Of a DNA stretch of 64,000 nucleotides, positions 13,289 through 24,706 are shown piece by piece. This DNA is from Thysanoteuthis rhombus (Eukaryota > Mollusca > Cephalopoda > Oegopsida > Thysanoteuthidae): positions 5,190,737 to 5,254,736 of the forward strand of contig OY735212.1 of assembly GCA_963457665.1 (NCBI GenBank). Reading direction: 5' to 3'. Under the pieces are notes generated by a model that was not told the origin of the DNA, ran no database searches, and was given only the letters and a program-made list of their open reading frames with translations. Position numbers and translations under genes: made by a program. Positions within the stretch are counted from its first letter, which is position 1. The number at the start of each line of letters is the position of its first letter.

Positions 13289-16200
13289 TATATAAAAATG
13301 TACTCAAATAAATGAAATAACAATAAAAACACAAATAAGAAAGTCACATAGAATCCCCTACCTCACATAAATGAATAACTGTAGCCCGCACATGTACCAG
13401 AACTAATTATGTAAAATTATCTTTGAAAAAATAGATCTTTTATCTAAAAATATCTATTAAAAAAATTTTGAAAAAAAACAAACAAAACAGCACAAGATTT
13501 GGGCATTATTAGTCAAAAATGACCATGAGGACCCCAAAAAGCAGTTTTTTTTTTTTTTTAAGTTTCCAGATGTAGCCTAGTGGTGTACTCATATAAATTC
13601 TCATGGTTGTAGTCCCCAAAATATGACCAGGAACATCCAGAGTCACACACACATACAGGCAAGCAAAAAGAGAAGAATGTATAGCTCAATTGACTGGTTA
13701 GTCAGGCCATTTGTGGGTCTACAGTGATTCATTTGTTATATTATTCTGTGCCATCCCAAATAAGAACATGAATTGAATAAAACAACTTGCGATATCTTAC
13801 AGCAAGATTTCATGCATCCGAGAGATTTCCATATCTCTTTGCTCAAGCGTAATTTGCAAAATGTGATTCTTTTTTTCCGCTGCTTCCAATGCCAGGTTTT
13901 TCTGTTCTATTTCTTTCTGCAAGATTTCAATCTCACGCAAATTTTTCCGATTTTCTTCCCAGTTCTCACGGCGCAAATCAAATTGGGAAGTTTCCTGAAA
14001 GGAAAAACGTTTTCATCAATTTCATTATCCCCACACAAAGACTACAAACCAAACAACAATAACATTTTACTAAAAGCTTACATCAGTTCATAAGCTCATG
14101 CGTTGAGAACCTTTGGAAAAAAAAAACCTTTGAAAAAAAAACAAAAAAAAACTAATGGGATTCAAGCATTACATGCGTAAAAGACAAAAAGTTATCCCCC
14201 TTGCATTAAAACAAATTAAATAACTTCGTATAAAATTATGTACCTAATTATTGTTATCAAATTATTTTTTATTAAAACGGATTGGTTTTTATCAAGTTAT
14301 TTTTAAAAAATTGAGTTTTACAATTGTCCAGACTGCCAAATTTTCTTTTATTAAATTGTGCAAAGGGAATAACTTTTAGTCTTTTACACCTATCATACCA
14401 TGGACCCCAACAATTACTAGATTACAAAAAAAAGGTTATAGCTTCTTATACTACTAACCCGTTGGCCAAGATCCTTAACAAGACACGACCTTTCCATCTT
14501 GAGTGAGTTCAACTCCTTCACCAATTCTTCCTGTTGCTGCAGTTGTTGATGTTTGGAAAGTTTCTCTTCATCCACTCGTTTTTCCAGATTCAGAAGTTGC
14601 AGCTGAAGTTCCAATGCTTCAAGACAAATTGAAAAAAAGGGGTTTCTTGCAGGGTTTTTTTTACAAAACATCAAAGAGAAGAAGCAGCAGTGATACCTCT
14701 TGAAAGATATAACCTATATTAGAAACGTACGTTTGATCATAATCGACGCAAAGAAAAAAACGTTTTTTTCATATTTTCTACACATGTAAATTTTTTCTTT
14801 AGTAAATCTCGAAAAGATAAAATCTCAAATCTTTTTGAATATGTATTCACTACAGACTGAGGATATAGAAAAGTGAAAAATTAGAAGAGTTGTTTTTGAT
14901 TTCAAGAGAAGAAATTCCCAAATACAATACTAACGGACAATTTGTGTAACTATTAAGATAAATATTAATTATTATTAAATATTCCAAATTTCTGATCAAA
15001 AAAGTTTTACACTTTCATAAGATTCCAATGGTTGGAGTGTATAATTATACATTAGATGTATCTGATAATATCCAAATCATTAATGTAGGCTTTATATGCA
15101 GGTGTTTAGATTTCAAACATAGAAAGCTGCTAATTACAGGTTTCAGGATTTCCTCTGTAGATGTAATGGTTGATAAGGTAAAGATGTTCACTACACGAAC
15201 AAGTCTGGTTAGTCAATCAATAGAAACCATTACGTGAACAAAATCTCGTCAGCAATCGGAAAAAGGATTGATCAACGAATGATTTACTTCTCTTGCATTT
15301 TGTTGGGCAGTGATCATTAAAAAAGTCCAATTTTTTTTCAAAAAACAATCATGAACACACAATGTAGGTGACCAATTTAGCATAAACTTTTGTTGTAAAT
15401 TGACCCCCTCCCCACTAAAAACCTAGGTGGTGGTTGAAAAGGAAAAAAAAAAAAGAAAAGGTTTTTTCTAGACATAAGGAATAAATGTTTAAATTTTCAG
15501 CCCTCTATCTATATAAGTTCCCATTTTTAGATTTCAAGAGAAAAGACGCATGATTTCTGATACTGATTTCTAGCTTCATTTCTTTTGTGTTTCTGAAATT
15601 CATATTCAGAAGTTGCAGCAAGAATTCTAATACTTCGGTTTAATCACAATTTGAAGGTTGTTTGATTTTTCTTTTTATGAAAAACGTTAAACAGTAAAGT
15701 GGGATATTGTGGATTTTACAAGTACAAGACTACTACAATCAATTATACTCTGATTCTTCCTCAACATAGAAGTTGTATGCAATAAGCTTTACCAAACAGA
15801 ATAAAAAAAATCAAAGAACTCTACTAGCAACTGTGTCACAACCTAGGGGTGTAAGTAGAGGAGAGAAGGGGGCAGTGCCCCCCTTACCCCAAGTGCAGGC
15901 ATGAAGGGTTACAAAATTTCTTCTGACCTAAAATGCCTGTTACTCAATAATTAAGCCCTCCCCTTGGTTATTGCACCATTGCACCCCGGGTGCTGTCTTC
16001 ACACCTGGGGAGCTGTGACCCTTACTATGCCAATGGCACAACCATCTCAACAGTCAATTTGAAAGTTTCATCAACAGTCAATTTGAAAGTTTCATCAACA
16101 GTCAATTTGAAAGTTTCATCAACAGTCAATTTGAAAGTTTCATCAACAGTCAATTTGAAAGTTTCATCAACAGTCAATTTGAAAGTTTCATCAACAGTCA

Positions 16201-19200
16201 ATTTGAAAGTTTCATCAACAGTCAATTTGAAAGTTTCATCAACAGTCAATTTGAAAGTTTCATCAACACTGGACACTTTTCAATGACCTCTTAGTACCTA
16301 CTAAATGAACAGTGATTTTCTTGGTCCTCTGTCCATAACCATGGACTCTTCCACTCAAAGGTAACAATTTTGCAGATAGAAAATTCCTATCCATTTTAAA
16401 CAATGGACTCTTCCACTGAAACAAGATTTTTAGTTTCTCTTGAATATTAGAATTCAAATAGAGGAATCCTCTGGTGTTTGAGAGTACGCTTTACACCAAT
16501 TTTTTAAAAACTGTTGAAAAACAAAAACAGCATCCAGCTTTTGTTTTGCAACTAGCCATTATAGAGGCAGCACACACCCTTTTCCTACACCTCAGTCTCC
16601 TGTATCATATCATTATGACCTCTAATGACTCAATCAAACATACCATCCTAACCATTTTGTGGGGTTGGGGACACTCAAAATAACAATTCAGTTACTGGTA
16701 GATTTCTCTTACTTTGTCTCCTCTGGTCAGCTTCAATTTTCTCTTTTTCTTGACTCGCTTCATTAGTAACAATCCGTAGACGTCTGAAGAAAATGGAAAA
16801 AGTTATGAAGATAGATGAGAAAAGATCCATTCAGAGATTTTGAGATGAATAATTCAAACAACAAATAAGAACAAAATCCCATTACACCATTTTGAATATG
16901 TATTCATGTACACATACTTCTTGAATTCATAAATACAAAAAGAATATACTTATATAAGTAAAAAGAAAATTAAAAGTATTTATAAATATAAATAAATCAG
17001 TATGTATACAGGATATCATGTCAAGTTGCACTTTTTCCCTTGATTATCACAAAAGCAAGATCCCATTATTTTGTCTCCCATAAACCAAACCATAGAAGGT
17101 TTCCTTGTCTTAACCTCCAAAGACAGAACTCATAACAGTCAATAATCAAAAATCTTATTCAAATCTATCATTATTATCAAAACTAGAATAAAACATTTTC
17201 AATTTCCTTCTATTTTCTCTCATTGCCTAAGGGAGATATATCAAGTTATATTTATTGCATAACAATCATAAACAGGTTTTGAGATGAAACATTGCTCACT
17301 TTCACAGAAGTGTAAGGAGGCCTAATGGTTATCAACTCTATATCAACAAAGTTTGAATTCTTGCCTGCCGTACATTGCAATGATAGGCTATTTACAGTCA
17401 GATCAAGGAGTCATCTTCACTACTGATCCCATGAAGCCGAGTACTTCTTGTATGATATTTGGCAAGGAGGTGGACACTGATAAGTAACTCACTCTTTTCA
17501 TTCCCCAGAATATCATTAAGGTTAAGATATTAAATCCTGACAGCCCAGTTCAACATGGCATCCAAGTGATTTGCTTTGGCCATGAGATGAGTACAATGAG
17601 AACCACCAAATATTTTCAACTGATATTCAAATGCAATGAGTTTATGTCAAAGACAAAGATACACAGAAAAGAAAAACAAGAACTGACCTTCGTAATTGGC
17701 TATTTTCATTTCGTAATGGCTGTAGAGTCAGACCAATTTCAGTTTGTAGATCAAATGTATCACTCAACTGAGGAAGAGAGTTGACAACTTGCTGGATCTG
17801 TTTTACCAACCTGTTTACCTCGGATTGATCTAAAAACAAAAGAAAAAAATACTTTCAATCTACAAGAGATGTTTGCATGAACCAAGTGAAAAAAAATGAA
17901 CAGTTTTCAGGTATAGCCAGAATTTGTATGACAAATGTGGTTACAGCTTTTAAAAAGACCTAAACTTACTTTTCTAATTCAGTTAAAATCATTGTAAGCT
18001 GAACCCCCACTGAAAACTTGAGTGTTGAGATTTTCAAAAATTAACTTGGTAAAAAAAATGCCTGAGGGTCACATTGTTATGCACACAAAATTTCCTGGGG
18101 AAACATTGCATGGTCCCTGAGTTAGGCTGTCACAGACAGACACATATTTAGTGTATTGTAACAAGATATTTGGACACATATTGAAATAAAAAAGTTGACA
18201 AAAGAGTTTTAAAATATTTTTATCTTCTTTATATTACAAAAAGAATCTTGATATGATTTTAAAAGCCAAAACAATCACTCATCAAACAGGGAAATGTTGC
18301 AGATTTTGTAAAAAGGAAAAACGATTCTGTAAGGTTTTTGTTTTATTGCCTTCAAAATATTTATACCGTTGTATATTGTTTTGAAATTTAAAATATATGG
18401 ACTTCATATTTGAAAATATTATATAATATCTAGAGTCATTGCATGGGTGTATCTATCCAGGCACATTCCACAGCTGTTCATAACTGAATTGTTTGTCAGA
18501 TGTGGCCACAAGGAATTTTGTGAGGTTTGAAACATGTCCCATACATGCTCAACCAAACTCAAAAAACATTTTTCAAAGTTGGCCCATGTGTTAAGAATGC
18601 CAATAAAAAATCTCTAAACAATTAAATAAGAACATATTTTTATATTTATAATTTTGTCATGAAAGGTTACCCATTAAATGCAACCATCACACCATCAACT
18701 GATATATTTAGGTGAGGCTTGAATTGCTTCAGAAAATTCAGCTACTTGTCACATAAACAACAGAAAAACATGAAAAAAAATTACACTAGTATAAAAGCCT
18801 TCTTTGCTGTGTTTCAATAACATTTCCATTTGATTTGTATATTTTATCAGATGCAGTACATGGGATCCACAGATCCTGCTATTGTGGGGGGTATCAGAGC
18901 TCTGATGGTGTAATAACTCTGAGGAACCCTGAAAAATCTTTAAAAAAATAATCTAAAACTAATTAATTGGTGGGGGAGAGGGGCTGATTTCATCAATGCT
19001 TTAATATAAGGATCATTTTCTACAATTACCTTTCAAAATTCAGTCTATCAGTTTGTTTAATATAAATTCTGCAAGTCTATTTTGCTGTTAAAAAAAAATT
19101 TTTTTTTTAAATAATGTCATACTCACTTGAAGACTTGCAAATTTCTTCCAATTCATTTATCATAAATCGAAGGGTTTTTGCACCAGCCAAAGCCTCAACA

Positions 19201-22200
19201 CTTTGCCATTGAAGAGGTGGAAGGTTATGAATGTTTGAACTTGAATGCTCAACATAATTGTTTTGAGAACTAAAACAATCTGGGGCACTAGTCTTTACTT
19301 TCACATCATCTGTAATAGCAGAGCAAAAAGGTTCAAATTCAGATTTTTTAGCAGCCTGTGCCTCAGTAAAATTCAACCGAGGGATTTTGTTTGAAGTATC
19401 TGATTTATCAGAAGGACACTCCAGTGGACTCCTGGCTTTACCTTGTGTGTCACTGTCTCTAACAGGTTCTTCAAACGGAACAAGACCTTGGTTTTCACGA
19501 TGCTCTGATGAACGATCGACAGGAACAAATGCATGATTAGATGCAATTTGTGTACCAGTTGGGTGATATTCATTACTCGTAGGTTCTGTCTGTGCAAAAT
19601 GGTTCACCAATAGATTTGTGGCCTGTCTATCTTGGTTGATTGCGGTCATGACAATAGTATTGCCGGTAGTAGTTGTGGGGGTAGTCACATATTTGGGTAA
19701 TGGTACACTCTGTTCAGGATGTGGTAATCTCTCTTCCTGTGAATACAATTCAAAGTTTGGTTCCGGACAAGGAGGAGTAGGAGTAAATCTAGATGGAGTG
19801 GGAGTAGAATTAGGAGGAACCACCAGATCTTGATGTGGACGCTGTTTGGAAGAGGTAGAGTATGATATTGAACCCAGTCCATCAGTTTGGATATCAAGAG
19901 GTTTAGCAAACAAGTTACCGTATGGTGATTGGGTAGCTTGGACAGTATAAACATTGGTAGCAATATTCTGTGCATTTCCTGCAAAGGTAGAAGGAGATAT
20001 ATTCCTCGTCTGCTGTCTACAAAGATCTTCAGCTATTTTTTGAGAATAGGCAGCAGCCTGATCAGTATTTGAAGGACAATGCTGTATTTTAGAAGTATCA
20101 CACACAACTTGATGGAAAGCAGAATTCTGAGAAGAAACCAATCTCTGACCTGTTGAGGTTACTTTATTTACTTGGTGAATAGAGAAACTCACAGCATTCG
20201 GCTCTGTTGTAGAAGGAGGAGTATTTGAACGAGAAACTATTGATTCATTTTTGGATTTCGGTTGATTTGACAACTGTCTACTCTTGTTTGGCTTGATCTG
20301 AGAATTTGATGCATTTTTTCTTTGTGCGGCTTTCGTCTGGTTTTGTATGATTTGTTGAAGTTTTGCAGCTTTAGCCTTGGTGATTACTGGAGGAGGCGGA
20401 GGTGGAGGAGGCTTTCGACAACTCCCGTCTCTAAGAGTTGGAACAGAGCGTGAGTGAACAGCAGCACTCTCAGAGTTAACTTGTTTGGGTGTGGCTTGTT
20501 TCTCCGGGTCAGGAGTTGATGTGGATAGAGACCTGTTGAAAGGTATAGTCGTTGCTATAGGAAAAGCCAAGTAACGGATTCCACTTGGTTCACCTGAAAA
20601 AAAGTCAATAATTAAAGGAAAGAACAAAAATCATTGTATATACACATATAGAAGAATTTACAAAATAATATACAAGTGGCACCTTGTAAATAAAAGGGTT
20701 CACTCTAACATCTTATATCTGTAAATCATCAGACTAGAGTTGTGTAGTCCTTATGAATGTTCATAGTACCATTCTAATTTTCTCTAATGAAAATATTACT
20801 TTTTTAGCCATGTATAAAACCAAATACAAATAGCCAAAATCAATAATATGAAATTCCTCTTTTGTCAATCACACATACCAAATTATTTATTTCATTGATG
20901 ATTGTGGATTTGAAAAGAATTCAGAGAGTGAAAAAAGTATAAAGCAAACAAATCTTTCTCCAGAGGAATTTCAAAAAAGATAAATAATAACAATAAAAAA
21001 TTTTTGAAATTTCAATTTGATGTTTTCAGACTTGTTTGAAAATCTCAATGTGAATTAACTGAAACAAATATCAACCTAAAATTTGCAACTGCCTTTAACT
21101 CTTAAATTCATAAAATTTATGAATGGAAATAACTCCTGATCAAAATTATTTTGCCTTTGACTATTAGATGAATTTTTTTCTATTCAATTCAAAGGAGTTC
21201 CACTGTCAATACAAGTGGTCCATGAATCTAAGAGTTAATATATAGAAAAAATTATCTTTAATATATTCACTTGATCAAAATTCCTTATAAACTGGGGAAC
21301 ATGATTTTGCTTAAATCTTCACTGAGAATTCCCAAAAGGTGCATTTTCTGAATTTTCAATATTTATAAGTAAGGACAAAAATTAATCAATCTAACAGAAT
21401 GGATCATAATAAATTCTACAATTTATTGGCCTCCGTAAAAATCAACTATTCTTATACAAAAATCATTGACGAGTAAATTTAAGAAGTAATCAACATTATC
21501 CTAGGAATTTTACAAATTTAAAATTCTTTCAACCATTATTTTTTTTCGTAAATTCTCTAAACAGAAAAATATTTTAAGCATCATTAATGTCAATAAAGAA
21601 AATATTAAAAAGCAACATCATTTTTACCTTCGAATGCAGCAGTTGGAACTCTATTTATGAGCCTAGGGGAAACATCAACGTACTTTCCAGCAGAATTATT
21701 CTTTGTAAATTCAGCTGTTAAAAAAAAGAGTTTCTCTTGGATAAGAACAGAAGAGAATTAATTGGTCAACATACAAACAACTTGACAAATAGGCTTTTTC
21801 TTTCTTTTTGATAAAGGATCTTGGAAAAAATCCCAAAGATTAAAAGATTGAGTAGAAAATTACTCAAAAACTCAAAGTATAGATTAGGAACGATAAAACT
21901 TTGCTGGAACTGTTTTTATTTAAATGTTTTATAGTTATTTATTTCAACATTAAGATTAACAAAGAATCAATGAATAAAAATGCATGAAACACTCAGAATT
22001 TGTATGTAATGTTTTTCATCTTATGAGGGGAGAGAGTAATTCTCACTGACTACAGATAAGAATTGACTTTTATTCTTAACACCATTTTGTATAGACATTT
22101 TTCAACTAAAATTGAAAAAGTTGAAACTAAGGGAACCAACTATAAAAGTTATTTTCAGTTACTTCCCTTATCTGCAATTAACTTGAAGGAAAATAAAATA

Positions 22201-23739
22201 ATGACTACTTATTTGTTAGTTTGCACTCAAATGGGACGATATCATTCGTTGATTTACCTTCCTATTACAACATAATAAAAATTACTTCATAGAAACTCTC
22301 AAGACTTCATGTCTGATCATCACACATTAAAACACTTTGAGATGATTTGAGACTTTAAAAAAAATTCAAAATTAGGATACTTCAATTATCAAAAATGATT
22401 TATCTAATAAAATAGCTTTAGGCGCCTTTGTGCCATTCCATACGTACATAACCCTGTCATTTTGGACAGGTATATTCTATATTTGCCATATTATTATAAT
22501 GAATAGTTTTCTAATTTTGTCTTCTAATCAAGTGTTCTGTTTGAAATCCACAGAATTCAAAATAGAACATTTGAAAGTCAGCAAGTACAGAATTCAATGA
22601 TAATAATGATGATGATTACAGTCAGCGACTAATATTTTGCAGACATAATTCTAGTAAATGTTAGTAAGCTTGAATAATGAGTAATAACAATTCAAGCTTG
22701 ATAATAAACTTGAGGCATTTGAAATTCAATTTCAAAATGCAACTCAACAGGGTGAAGAAAAACAAATCAAATTAAGATGAAAATGATTTGGTATTTTCAT
22801 CAAAAGTGAAGAAAATAATGATAATCCTCACATGAAAACTTATAAAATTCAGTGGTTTTTGTACTTAACTACAGTTTCAGGCATAAACATTAAAAAATAG
22901 GAAATATATTTTTCCAAGTTTATCAATTTCCCTTTAATATATACTGAATTCAATTGAATGATATTGACAAAAATACATTAAATTTTTCATAAAAAGAGAA
23001 AGAAAATGGATGAAAAGTTTGCATACTTAATTTTCCAGTTGACCTAGAACTATCAGTTTTGGTAGCAATTCCATAAGACACTTCTTTCTTTTTCCGACTA
23101 GAATAAACAATATCAAAAAATCTGTATAATATATGCAAGGCATAAGACAAGTATGAAATAATTAAAAATATTTTTTTACATAAAAATTTGCAGTTAAAGA
23201 CTTCAAAATTTCAATATAGTAACCATCTATCTATAATATAAAGACCTCAATATTAAGTCATAGTACACTTCAATTTGCTCTTAAATTTCATGCAGGAAAA
23301 ACACATTTTTGACATGATATAGTTTACAATTAGTATCTACAAAAAAAAAAAACTGATCAGATATTGAAATTAAAAGTTTAAAATGAATTTGAAAAGGAGT
23401 GAAACTTTCATGGGATGCCACAAAATGTAGGAAATACACAACATTGAATTATTTGATATAGATGTGTTATAACACATCTATATCAAATAAATAATTCAAT
23501 GTTGTGTTTTGCCCGAACTTGCTCAGATTTATCTTTCACAAGTGAAATACCCATCACTTTGATAATCATGTATCAAGGAGTGAAAATCTAAAGCACTTTA
23601 GAATCTGAAAGAACTTATGGGAGTTGCTTGAAGCAACCATCCTCAAGTGAAATTAAGCAATTCACTCATTTCCTTGTTTCTTGACTGTTAATGATTTTAC
23701 TTACCCAATTGCTGAGCCTTTCATTCTTGGTTTCAGCAT
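9731..23739 (-). CDS. CCDC14: CCDC14 orthologue, centriolar-satellite coiled-coil protein
   Basis: Human CCDC14 is a centriolar-satellite protein that restrains centriole duplication and affects CEP63 and CDK2 at the centrosome. Exons (5'->3'): 23705-23739, 23027-23097, 21628-21714, 19127-20593, 17688-17829, 16713-16783, 14459-14616, 13801-13994, 10969-11097, 9731-10559. All are GT-AG, phases match throughout, and the total is 1061 codons with the stop. Residues 65-553 are a low-complexity Ser/Thr/Gln-rich region with a run of eight prolines near 126-133. About 554-741 is coiled coil, including LQPLRNENSQLRRRLRI and LEAAEKKNHILQITLEQRD, which parallel human CCDC14. The C-terminus carries the family signature FRQGLASLDANIARLQ. 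The ATG (23739-23737) is the first in its exon, but an upstream exon could add residues because the exon opens with an acceptor site. Confidence 0.9.
11440..11530 (+). repeat. tRNA-like SINE head in CCDC14 intron
   Basis: A GTTAGAGAGCTCGTCT stretch resembles a degraded A box, and AGTTCAATTCACTGCC about 40 bases on resembles a B box (consensus GGTTCGANTCC). Spacing fits a tRNA-derived SINE promoter. It lies directly upstream of the 5S-like sequence in the same orientation. Confidence 0.5.
11600..11716 (+). repeat. 5S rRNA-derived sequence (SINE3-like or 5S pseudogene)
   Basis: The stretch follows 5S rRNA along most of its length: a degraded GTTCTC(G)T-GATCA block, AAAGTTAAGCAA, a diverged TAGTACTTGGATGGGTGACC equivalent (ACCTAGACGGTTGACC) and GGGAATACCAGATGC. 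It is too diverged to be a working 5S gene. It is either the head of a 5S-derived SINE or an old pseudogene. A (TA)n tract ends the unit at about 11855. Confidence 0.75.
11819..11855. repeat. (TA)n microsatellite
   Basis: About 36 bases of pure TA, 100 bases after the 5S-like sequence. It may be the tail of that element. Confidence 0.95.
12774..12830. repeat. Perfect 21-bp inverted repeat with 15-base loop
   Basis: 12774-12794 (AATCAGGATCAAAATTGAGGG) is the exact reverse complement of 12810-12830. The pair lies 17 bases from a (TA)26 tract within the CCDC14 intron between exons 8 and 9, and would form a strong hairpin in the pre-mRNA. Confidence 0.9.
12848..12899. repeat. (TA)26 microsatellite, left border of a foldback element
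   Basis: 52 bases of uninterrupted TA. It abuts the left arm of a long inverted repeat, and a matching (TA)n tract lies at the other end (13228-13276). Confidence 0.95.
12900..13227. mobile_element. Foldback / MITE-like element set between two (TA)n tracts
   Basis: The left arm (12900-13007) and right arm (13095-13205) are imperfect inverted repeats of about 110 bp. Examples are ACAGTTAATGTATCACTCAA against its complement, and GAATTAAAAATTGTGTTATA against the complement of the right end. The central 87 bases hold a tRNA-like segment with a B-box-like GGTTCAATTCCTGC at about 13063-13077. About 22 extra bases separate the right arm from its (TA)n tract. No protein is encoded. It looks like a non-autonomous element that inserted into, or expanded, a TA microsatellite. 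Confidence 0.7.
13228..13276. repeat. (TA)n microsatellite, right border of the foldback element
   Basis: About 49 bases of TA followed by short CA and TA runs. Confidence 0.95.
13495..13690 (+). repeat. SINE-like tRNA-derived segment, low certainty
   Basis: GTAGCCTAGTGGTGTA resembles an A box and ATGGTTGTAGTCCCC a worn B box, at tRNA-like spacing. A CACACACATACAGGCAAG stretch follows, like the ends of other mid-repetitive copies here. It sits just beside CCDC14 exon 8. Confidence 0.4.
14175..14389. mobile_element. Foldback element with roughly 33-bp inverted ends, beside CCDC14 exon 7
   Basis: 14175-14207 (GTAAAAGACAAAAAGTTATC...TTGCAT) pairs with 14356-14389 (TGTGCAAAGGGAATAACTTT...TTTTACAC) on the opposite strand with few mismatches, leaving a loop of about 150 bases of AT-rich DNA. 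It is a MITE-like structure that ends about 70 bases from the donor of exon 14459-14616. It carries the recurrent GGGNNRTAACT motif in both arms. Confidence 0.65.
15195..15545 (+). repeat. Dispersed repeat family A, long copy
   Basis: This copy runs through TGATCAACGAATGATTTACT, TTTTGTTGGGCAGTGATCAT, GTGACCAATTTAGCATAAAC, TGTAAATTGACCCCC, CCCACTAAAAACCT and CATAAGGAATAAATGTTTAA in that order. The same order recurs near 39.9 kb and 45.8 kb, and inverted near 52.6 kb. No protein is encoded. The class is unknown (SINE-like or MITE). Confidence 0.65.
16051..16266. repeat. Nine-copy 24-bp minisatellite
   Basis: Nine consecutive copies of a 24-base unit beginning CAGTCAATTTGAAAGTTTCA, identical in every copy that I compared. 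Because 24 is a multiple of three and the unit has no stop in the relevant frames, it is open on both strands; the CCDC14-sense strand reads repeats of TVDETFKL. It lies in the intron between exons 6 and 7 of CCDC14 and is not in an exon in my model. Confidence 0.97.
17310..17475 (+). repeat. tRNA-derived SINE candidate
   Basis: GGCCTAATGGTTATCAACTC (A-box-like) and AGTTTGAATTCTTGCC (B-box-like) are separated by about 30 bases, as in a tRNA-derived SINE head. A non-tRNA body follows. It is in the CCDC14 intron between exons 5 and 6. Confidence 0.5.
17995..18155 (+). repeat. Dispersed repeat family A, partial copy
   Basis: Has GAACCCCCACTGAAAACTTG, then AATTTCCTGGGGAAACATTG and GGTCCCTGAGTTAGGCTGTCACAGACAGACAC region. 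The last part resembles 42260-42350 (GGTTCCTGACATACACTGTC). Confidence 0.4.
23436..23508. repeat. Long palindrome (hairpin) in CCDC14 intron 1
   Basis: The centre is at GTGTTATAACAC (23464-23475). The two halves, ACACAACATTGAATT-ATTTGATATAGATGTGTTA and its complement, pair along about 34 bases with a single 4-base bulge on the right. No gene overlaps it. It may be a short foldback relic or a strong RNA hairpin. Confidence 0.9.
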
Positions 23740-24634
23740 CACCTCCTGGAAGAGAAAACATCCATAGATAGCAGAACTCTCATAGTATAGCCTTTCTTCT
23801 ATTAAGTCACATAATAAATTTACACACTGTTTGATGAGGTCGTTAGTAGCATAAAGCTATGTTAGACCTATCTGATGGCTTTGGTATCATTGTTCATCAA
23901 CCTATAATGCCTGGGTATTCTGTGATATTAGTGTTAGTGAAAGGTGTATTTAGATGACATGGGGAGATCATCGTCCAAATAATCTTTAAATTCAAACACA
24001 GTTGTGGCATTAACTGTGTTAGTGTGTAGGCAGTTCCGAGTCTTAATATATCTTGATGTTAGGAATTTGTGTCGGACACCTTGATGATGATGTATTTGAT
24101 ATTTGAAATAGTGACCTCATGTTATGACCAAGAGAGGGTGTAAGCATGAACATGTGTTTACAGCTTGAACAGTAAGTTTTAGTGTTGAGAGCTATTATGT
24201 TGTATGAAAGTTCATAGATAAGTAAAAAATCATACCATTACCATTAAGTAAAATTATAATACTTATATTTAAATAATTGTTCAAAACTGAAAGATTTCCA
24301 CACAAAATTCATCTCTCCATGAGTAAAAAGAAATATAAAAATCATAATCAAATCATAACAAAGACATGCAAGTAACATTACATTCTCTATTGTAACATCA
24401 ATAATCTGACCTATTTTTCACCTATGATCAAAATATTCATTTGATAAATAAATAAGTAACTAAAAATAAAAATGTCTGAAATTTTCACCATTGATTTTCA
24501 ATGTCATCATTATTGTTATATGGCAGACTATAGATAATGGCTAAAATGCTCAAATGAAACGATAAAATCTGTTCAGATAAATTTTCTTCAAATGTAAAAG
24601 AAAAATTATCTATTAACTATTTACTTTTCAATAT

Positions 24635-24706
24635 TTCAGAATGTGATCAATGCTTCAAAATTGTACTAAACAAATAGTCATCGACTTATTTATGATCACA
24701 TTCTGA
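24635..24706. repeat. Perfect 15-bp inverted repeat
   Basis: TTCAGAATGTGATCA at 24635-24649 and its exact complement at 24692-24706 enclose 42 bases. This may be the terminal repeats of a small element or chance hairpin DNA. Confidence 0.7.

Noticed and set aside
16051-16266. CRISPR array
   Set aside because: Units are directly adjacent with no spacers, and the genome is eukaryotic.
15990-16286. Repetitive 98-codon frame (and its minus-strand partner)
   Set aside because: It is only the 24-bp minisatellite read in an open frame, with no start context or splice support.
19618-19984. Frames on both strands inside the large CCDC14 exon
   Set aside because: Shadows of the 1467-base CCDC14 exon in other frames.
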